A stretch of 64,000 nt of DNA, taken from assembly GCF_000473065.1 (NCBI RefSeq), contig NZ_AXAZ01000001.1, positions 390,682 through 454,681 of the forward strand. Reading direction: 5' to 3'. Position numbers and translations under genes: made by a program. Source of the DNA: Bradyrhizobium sp. WSM1743 (GTDB taxonomy: Bacteria; Pseudomonadota; Alphaproteobacteria; Rhizobiales; Xanthobacteraceae). Positions within the stretch are counted from its first letter, which is position 1. Each line of letters starts with the position of its first letter. The notes beneath the pieces are model-generated. The model was not told the origin of the DNA, searched no databases, and was given only the letters and a program-made list of their open reading frames with translations. Of this stretch, positions 60,005 through 64,000 are shown one piece after another.

Positions 60005-60028
60005 TGCGCATGCATGCCATCATGCGCA
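60005..60028. promoter_or_regulatory. Palindrome between divergent DUF35 and amidase genes
   Basis: TGCGCATG and CATGCGCA are perfect 8-bp arms with an 8-nt spacer, roughly midway in the 177 bp between the two divergent starts. Position suggests an operator; no regulator gene is next to it. Confidence 0.35.
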
Positions 60029-60092
60029 CAATGCTTGTGTCGAACCGAGCCAGCGCTATAGATTGCGCGCGCCAATATTCCGTGAGACAGAC

Positions 60093-61442
60093 ATGCCCGA
60101 TTTTCCGACGCTGGCGAAGCTCGCCGAAGACCTCGAAGGCGGCCGCACTACCGCCCACAAGCTGGTCGAGGCCTGCATCGCCAGGATCGCCGACCCTGCC
60201 GGCGAGGGCCGGCGCACCTTCATCCATGTCGACAAGGACGCGGCGCTGACGACCGCCGATTCCATGGATGCTCTGCGCAAGGTCAAGGCGGCGCCGTCGC
60301 GCTATGCCGGCATTCCCATCTCGATCAAGGATCTCTTCGACATCCAGGGGCAGACGACGCGCGCGGGCTCCCGTGCGCTCGACGATTCCGATCCGGCGGA
60401 GCACGACGCGGCGGCGGTCGCGCGGCTGCGCAAGGCCGGCTTCGTGCTGATCGGCCGCACCAACATGACCGAGTTCGCCTATTCCGGCATCGGCATCAAT
60501 CCGCATTACGGCACGCCGAAGGGCGCCTGGAATCGGGCCGAGGGTCATGTGCCCGGCGGCTCCTCCTCGGGCGCCGCGGTGTCCGTGCTCGACGGCATGG
60601 CGCATGGCGCGCTCGGCACCGACACCGGCGGCTCCTGCCGCATTCCCGCCGCCTACAACGGCATCGTCGGCTACAAGCCGACGCAGCGCCGCGTGCCGCT
60701 CGACGGCTCGGTGCCGCTGTCGTTCTCGCTCGACAGCATCGGGCCGTTGGCGCGATCGGTCAGCTGCTGTGCCATACTCGATGCCGTGCTCGCCAACGAG
60801 CCGATCACGGCGCTGAAGCCGCGCCCCGTAAGAGGCATGCGGCTCGCTGTGCCCACCACGATCGCGCTCGACGATCTCGACGCGGAGGTCTCCGCGACCT
60901 TCGAGCGCGCGCTGAAGACGCTCGCCGACCATGGCGCCATCATCGAGCGGATCGAGATGTCCGAATTCCACGACATCGGCCCGATGAACGCCAAGGGCGG
61001 CTTCGCCGCGTCCGAGAGCTATGCCTGGCACCGCTATCTCATCACGGCCAAGGGCGACGTCTACGATCCCCGCGTTGTCGTCCGCATCATGCGCGGCGAG
61101 GCGCAGAGCGCGGCGGACTACATCGATCTCCTCAACGAGCGCCGCTCGCTGATCGCCCGCGTCAACGCACGCATCGCACCCTATGATGCCCTGGTGCTGC
61201 CGACCACCGCCAACACGCCGCCGAAGATCGCCGATCTTGCCGACGACAAGGCGTTCACCACTCAGAACCTGCGCGCGCTGCGCAACTGCACCCTGATCAA
61301 CATGATCGACGGCTGCGCCATCTCGCTGCCCTGTCATCGCGCGGGCGACGTCCCCGTCGGCCTGATGCTGGCGGGCGCGGGCGGCTCGGACCGCCGCATC
61401 TTTGAACTTGCTGCCGGCATGGAGGCCGTCATTCGTGTTTGA
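60093..61442 (+). CDS. Amidase (amidase-signature family)
   Basis: A 449-residue amidase. The triad is Lys in IPISIKDLFDI (about residue 80), cis-Ser in VPGGSSSGAAVSV (about 155) and Ser in GTDTGGSCRIPAAYNG (about 178). The start is ATG 60093; upstream frame is continuous but lies opposite the DUF35/thiolase genes. It is only distantly like the amidase at 4797. Its 3' end overlaps a DUF2848 gene by 8 bp, so the two probably act together, for instance on an N-acyl or carbamoyl compound whose identity I cannot tell. Confidence 0.88.
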   Translation: MPDFPTLAKLAEDLEGGRTTAHKLVEACIARIADPAGEGRRTFIHVDKDAALTTADSMDALRKVKAAPSRYAGIPISIKDLFDIQGQTTRAGSRALDDSDPAEHDAAAVARLRKAGFVLIGRTNMTEFAYSGIGINPHYGTPKGAWNRAEGHVPGGSSSGAAVSVLDGMAHGALGTDTGGSCRIPAAYNGIVGYKPTQRRVPLDGSVPLSFSLDSIGPLARSVSCCAILDAVLANEPITALKPRPVRGMRLAVPTTIALDDLDAEVSATFERALKTLADHGAIIERIEMSEFHDIGPMNAKGGFAASESYAWHRYLITAKGDVYDPRVVVRIMRGEAQSAADYIDLLNERRSLIARVNARIAPYDALVLPTTANTPPKIADLADDKAFTTQNLRALRNCTLINMIDGCAISLPCHRAGDVPVGLMLAGAGGSDRRIFELAAGMEAVIRV

Positions 61443-62121
61443 CCTCACTTTCACCGTCGACGCCCAGGACACCACCACGCCGCTGACGCTCGCGATCGAC
61501 CAGATGGTCATCGCCGGCTGGACCGGCCGCGACCCCGTCGCGCGCGACAAGCACATCGCCGAGCTGCAGGAGATGGGCATCGCCCCGCCGGCCTCGACGC
61601 CGATCTACTACCGCGCCTCCGCGCGGCGGTTGACCCAGGAAGACCGCATCGAATGCTGCGGCGGCGATTCCAGTGGCGAGGTCGAGTTCGTGCTGATCGG
61701 CTGGCAGGGCCGCATCTTCGTCGGCTGCGGCTCCGATCATACCGACCGCAAGGTCGAGGCCTATAATGTCACGGTCTCCAAGCAGATGTGCGACAAGCCG
61801 ATCGCCTCGACGCTGTGGGAGCTCGAGGACGTCGTCGGCCACTGGGACAAGATGATCCTGCGCTCCTACGCCACGATCAAGGGCGAGCGCGTGCTCTACC
61901 AGGAGGGCACGCTCGACGCGATGCTCCCGGTCAACGATCTCATTGCGCGCGGCTTTGAGGGCGGCAAGTTCCCCGACGGCTGCGCCATGTTCGGCGGCAC
62001 ATTTGCGGCCAAGGGCGGCATCCGCCCGGCGGAGCGCTTCGACTTCGAGCTCGAGGACCCCGTGCTGAAGCGGACGATCAGGCACGGCTACGACGTGACG
62101 ACGCTGCCGGTGAGGGGCTGA
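61435..62121 (+). CDS. DUF2848-family protein
   Basis: A 228-residue protein starting at GTG 61435 inside the amidase gene. It has FDLTFTVDAQDTTTPLTLAI near the start, GWTGRDPVARDKHIAELQEM, VGCGSDHTDRKVEAYNVTVS (about residues 100-119, a His/Asp/Cys-rich conserved stretch) and FGGTFAAKGGIRPAERFDFE near the end. The layout with PxS and DHTDR motifs recalls the fumarylacetoacetate-hydrolase fold; that is my impression only. No signal peptide. The overlap with the amidase gene implies a shared pathway. Confidence 0.8.
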   Translation: MFDLTFTVDAQDTTTPLTLAIDQMVIAGWTGRDPVARDKHIAELQEMGIAPPASTPIYYRASARRLTQEDRIECCGGDSSGEVEFVLIGWQGRIFVGCGSDHTDRKVEAYNVTVSKQMCDKPIASTLWELEDVVGHWDKMILRSYATIKGERVLYQEGTLDAMLPVNDLIARGFEGGKFPDGCAMFGGTFAAKGGIRPAERFDFELEDPVLKRTIRHGYDVTTLPVRG

Positions 62122-62129
62122 TCTCTCTC

Positions 62130-62222
62130 CGCGTCATTGCGAGGAGCTCTTGCGACGAAGCAATCCAGGCTGGTTCCGCGGAGGGATCCTGGATTGCTTC
62201 GCTACGCTCGCAATGACGCGGA
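62130..62222. repeat. Palindromic intergenic repeat, family B copy 3
   Basis: GCGTCATTGCGAGGAGCTCT and GCTACGCTCGCAATGACGC, with GAAGCAATCCAGG and CCTGGATTGCTTC inside. It separates the DUF2848 gene from the oxygenase pair. Confidence 0.85.
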
Positions 62223-62277
62223 GGTAGTCATCGGAAATCGGGTGGCGGGCGAGGGCCGGGCTGCATAGGTGATTGCC

Positions 62278-63024
62278 ATGACAATGACCGCACGAAAATC
62301 GGCCCAAACCTCCGTTCCCGACCTCGCCGCCCACGTCGACGCCCTCGACTGGCCACAAATCACCGCCGAACTCGACACCCAGGGCTGCGCCGTCCTGAAG
62401 AACCTGCTGATGCCGGACCAATGCCGCGCCATCGCAACGCTCTACCCTGACGATGCACACTTCCGCAGCCGCATCGTCATGGGCCGGCACGGCTTTGGCC
62501 GCGGCGAATACAAGTACTTCTCCTATCCGCTGCCCGATCTGATCGCGCAGCTGCGCCCGGCGCTCTATGCGCACCTGCAAGGCGTCGCCGATCGCTGGAA
62601 CGAGGCGATGGGGATCGACATCCGCTATCCCTCAGCGCACGCGGCGTTTCTGAAGCGCTGCCACGAGGCCGGGCAGGCGCGGCCCACACCGCTGCTGCTG
62701 CAATACGAGGCGGGCGACTACAACTGCCTGCACCAGGACCTCTATGGCGAGCACGTGTTCCCGCTCCAGGTCGCGATCCTGCTCTCGGAGCCCGGACGCG
62801 ATTTCACCGGTGGCGAGTTCGTGCTGACCGAGCAGCGCCCGCGCATGCAGTCCCGCGCCGAGGTGGTGCCGCTCGCGCAGGGAGATGCGGTTGCCTTCGC
62901 TGTGCATCACCGCCCGGTGCAGGGGACACGCGGCACCTACCGCGTTAATCTCCGCCACGGCGTCAGCCGCATCAGGTCCGGCCAGCGCCACACGCTGGGT
63001 GTGATCTTCCACGATGCCAAATGA
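62278..63024 (+). CDS. 2-oxoglutarate/Fe(II)-dependent oxygenase
   Basis: A 248-residue dioxygenase-fold protein. The iron ligands are HQD in NCLHQDLYGEHVFPLQ (about residues 157-172) and a distal His in FAVHHRPVQGTRGTYRVNLR, with a following Arg to bind 2-oxoglutarate. The C-terminal RHGVSRIRSGQRHTLGVIFH completes the core. AGGTG at 62266-62270 supports ATG 62278. I recall relatives annotated as 2OG-Fe(II) oxygenases co-located with alkB or ada in alphaproteobacteria; the substrate may be DNA, RNA or protein. The AlkB gene begins 3 nt after the stop. Confidence 0.85.
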   Translation: MTMTARKSAQTSVPDLAAHVDALDWPQITAELDTQGCAVLKNLLMPDQCRAIATLYPDDAHFRSRIVMGRHGFGRGEYKYFSYPLPDLIAQLRPALYAHLQGVADRWNEAMGIDIRYPSAHAAFLKRCHEAGQARPTPLLLQYEAGDYNCLHQDLYGEHVFPLQVAILLSEPGRDFTGGEFVLTEQRPRMQSRAEVVPLAQGDAVAFAVHHRPVQGTRGTYRVNLRHGVSRIRSGQRHTLGVIFHDAK

Positions 63025-63027
63025 GCG

Positions 63028-63687
63028 TTGCGATTGACAAGTGATCTGTTCGACAGCGTCGTCGAGGCGCAGCCCTCGCGCGAGGAGATCGCCGACGGCG
63101 CCGTGCTGCTGCGCGGCTTCGTCAAGCCGATCGAGACCGAGCTGATCGAAGCGGTACGCGCCATCGTGGCGCAATCGCCGTTCCGGCGGATGACCACGCC
63201 CGGCGGCTATCAGATGTCCGTGGCGATGACCAATTGTGGCGAGCGCGGCTGGATCACCGATCACACCGGCTATCGCTATGATCCGATCGATCCGCGCACC
63301 GGCGCGCCATGGCCAGCGATGCCGCCGGTGTTTTGCGATCTGGCCCGCCGCGCCGCGGAGCAGGGCGGCTTCAAAGACTTCGCGCCCGATGCCTGCCTCG
63401 TCAACCGCTACGAGCCCGGCACGCGGCTGTCGCTGCATCAGGACAAGGACGAGCTGGATTATTCGGCGCCGATCGTCTCGGTCTCGCTCGGCCTGCCCGC
63501 GACCTTCCTGTTCGGCGGCATGGCGCGCAGCGACAAGCCGCGCCGCTTCCGGCTGGCGCATGGCGATGTCGTGGTCTGGGGCGGGGCGAGCAGGCTCGCC
63601 TATCACGGCGTCGCGCCGCTTGCGGAAGGCGAGCACGCGCTGCTGGGAAGGAAGCGGATTAATTTGACGTTCCGCAGGACGCGGTGA
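63028..63687 (+). CDS. alkB: AlkB-type DNA/RNA demethylase
   Basis: A 219-residue (or 217) oxidative demethylase that removes 1-methyladenine and 3-methylcytosine lesions with Fe(II) and 2-oxoglutarate. GGYQMSVAMTNCGERGW is the nucleotide-lid region, the iron ligands are HQD in SLHQDKDELDY and His in LAYHGVAPL, and the C-terminal RINLTFRRTR has the 2-oxoglutarate Arg pair. There is no ATG in frame at the start; TTG 63028 or TTG 63034 must be used. A short ATG frame (63021-63044, seven codons) overlaps the upstream stop and the start and may mediate coupling. A family C hairpin follows. Confidence 0.9.
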   Translation: MRLTSDLFDSVVEAQPSREEIADGAVLLRGFVKPIETELIEAVRAIVAQSPFRRMTTPGGYQMSVAMTNCGERGWITDHTGYRYDPIDPRTGAPWPAMPPVFCDLARRAAEQGGFKDFAPDACLVNRYEPGTRLSLHQDKDELDYSAPIVSVSLGLPATFLFGGMARSDKPRRFRLAHGDVVVWGGASRLAYHGVAPLAEGEHALLGRKRINLTFRRTR

Positions 63688-63693
63688 TCCCTT

Positions 63694-63716
63694 CCTTCTC
63701 CCCTTGTGGGAGAAGG
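63694..63716. repeat. Hairpin, family C fragment
   Basis: CCTTCTCCC and GGGAGAAGG are perfect arms with a 5-nt loop, 7 bp after the alkB stop. Longer family C copies in this window continue for more than 100 bp; here the insertion-sequence end begins 9 bp later. Confidence 0.75.
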
Positions 63717-63724
63717 TGCCTTCC

Positions 63725-64000
63725 TGTCCAAACCGGATAGATTGGTAACACAGTAGACCGGATGGACGGGTGACAGTTCTCTATCGGCTGGGAGGATCAG
63801 CCGATGCCTTGGCGAGAGAGCTGTGCAATGGACCAACGGGTACGCTTCATATCGGAACAGCGAACCGGCTTGTGGACGATGACGGAGCTTTGCGAGCGCT
63901 ACGAGATCAGTCGCAAGACCGGTTACAAGTGGCTGGATCGCTACCGGTTGGAGGGGCCTGGCGGGCTTGAGGATCGTTCCCACGCCCCGCGCGTGCATGG
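63725..64000 (+). mobile_element. IS481-family insertion sequence, left end (cut by window edge)
   Basis: The end begins about 63725 with TGTCCAAACCGGATAGATTG, the TGT start usual for IS481 ends, followed by GTAACACAGTAGACCGGATG and then the transposase ribosome site. The right end and target duplication lie outside the window, so the exact boundary is not proved. It appears inserted into or beside a family C repeat downstream of alkB. Confidence 0.6.
63804..64000 (+). CDS. IS481-family transposase, N-terminal part (cut by window edge)
   Basis: ATG 63804 with GGGAGGA upstream opens a frame to the window edge (about 65 residues). It contains a helix-turn-helix (TMTELCERYEISRKTGYKWL, about residues 25-44) and the conserved RYRLEGPGGLEDRSHAPRVH just after it, a combination typical of IS481-family transposases. 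The DDE catalytic core is outside the window. A second ATG at 63828 (MDQRVRF) is an alternative start. Confidence 0.82.
   Translation, partial: MPWRESCAMDQRVRFISEQRTGLWTMTELCERYEISRKTGYKWLDRYRLEGPGGLEDRSHAPRVH

Noticed and set aside
59031..60092. Long 5' extension of the plus-strand amidase frame
   Set aside because: It lies opposite the thiolase and DUF35 genes, whose motifs are clear; the ATG at 60093 begins the family homology.
59916..61580. Long N-terminal extension of the DUF35 frame on the minus strand
   Set aside because: It is antisense to the amidase gene; GGAGGAGCC and ATG 59915 fix the true start.
1..64000. CRISPR array, tRNA or rRNA gene, prophage
   Set aside because: I saw no regularly spaced direct repeats, no cloverleaf-like sequence ending in a TTCGA-type arm that I could support, and no phage structural genes.

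Overview
The window is GC-rich chromosomal DNA from an alphaproteobacterium, most probably Bradyrhizobium or a close relative (Bradyrhizobiaceae/Nitrobacteraceae). The reasons are the protein families (general L-amino-acid permeases AapQ/AapM, SUFU-domain protein, many acyl-CoA enzymes, TRAP and Liv-type transporters), the strongly skewed third codon positions that open long spurious antisense frames, and the many palindromic intergenic repeats typical of these genomes. This assignment is inference; no rRNA or tRNA gene is present to settle it.

Left part (1-13.7 kb): an RpiR-type regulator running off the left edge, two amino-acid ABC permeases without their binding protein or ATPase, a secreted type II PHA depolymerase, a molybdenum-hydroxylase gene remnant, an amidase, an atypical SDR, tartrate dehydrogenase, a SUFU-domain protein, and a three-gene reverse operon (M20 amidohydrolase, D-2-hydroxyacid dehydrogenase, Ldh-family dehydrogenase) with a LysR regulator beside it. 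A perfect palindrome lies between the LysR gene and a divergent DUF1445 gene.

13.8-23.2 kb: the DUF1445 protein is followed by a complete five-gene branched-chain-amino-acid-type ABC transporter and then by a four-enzyme acid-sugar (tetronate/threonate) pathway, otnC divergent from ltnD-otnI-otnK. 23.4-29.6 kb: a chemoreceptor and a two-gene RND efflux pump.

29.8-47.1 kb is dominated by acyl-CoA metabolism: a thiolase-like protein, a nitronate monooxygenase, a glutathione transferase, two acyl-CoA dehydrogenases, three crotonases, two SDRs, two acyl-CoA ligases, and an APH-like kinase with a DUF6285 partner. The ACAD10/11-type dehydrogenase, SDR, kinase and DUF6285 protein together resemble the 4-hydroxyacyl-CoA (levulinate, lva) route and are the most interesting module here. 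47.3-53 kb holds a YccF membrane protein, two small hypothetical genes between matching repeats, a complete DctPQM TRAP transporter, and a 1.2 kb non-coding stretch with a large structured element.

53.2-64 kb: PEP carboxylase, a Tat-exported SMP-30-type protein, a DUF35/thiolase/MFE-2-type dehydrogenase group resembling steroid side-chain enzymes, an amidase overlapping a DUF2848 gene, two adjacent 2-oxoglutarate/Fe(II) oxygenases (the second AlkB), and the left end of an IS481-family element cut by the window edge.

I did not find a CRISPR array, prophage, tRNA or replication origin. Most genes belong to known families; the novelty lies in combinations and in several enzymes with altered catalytic residues.
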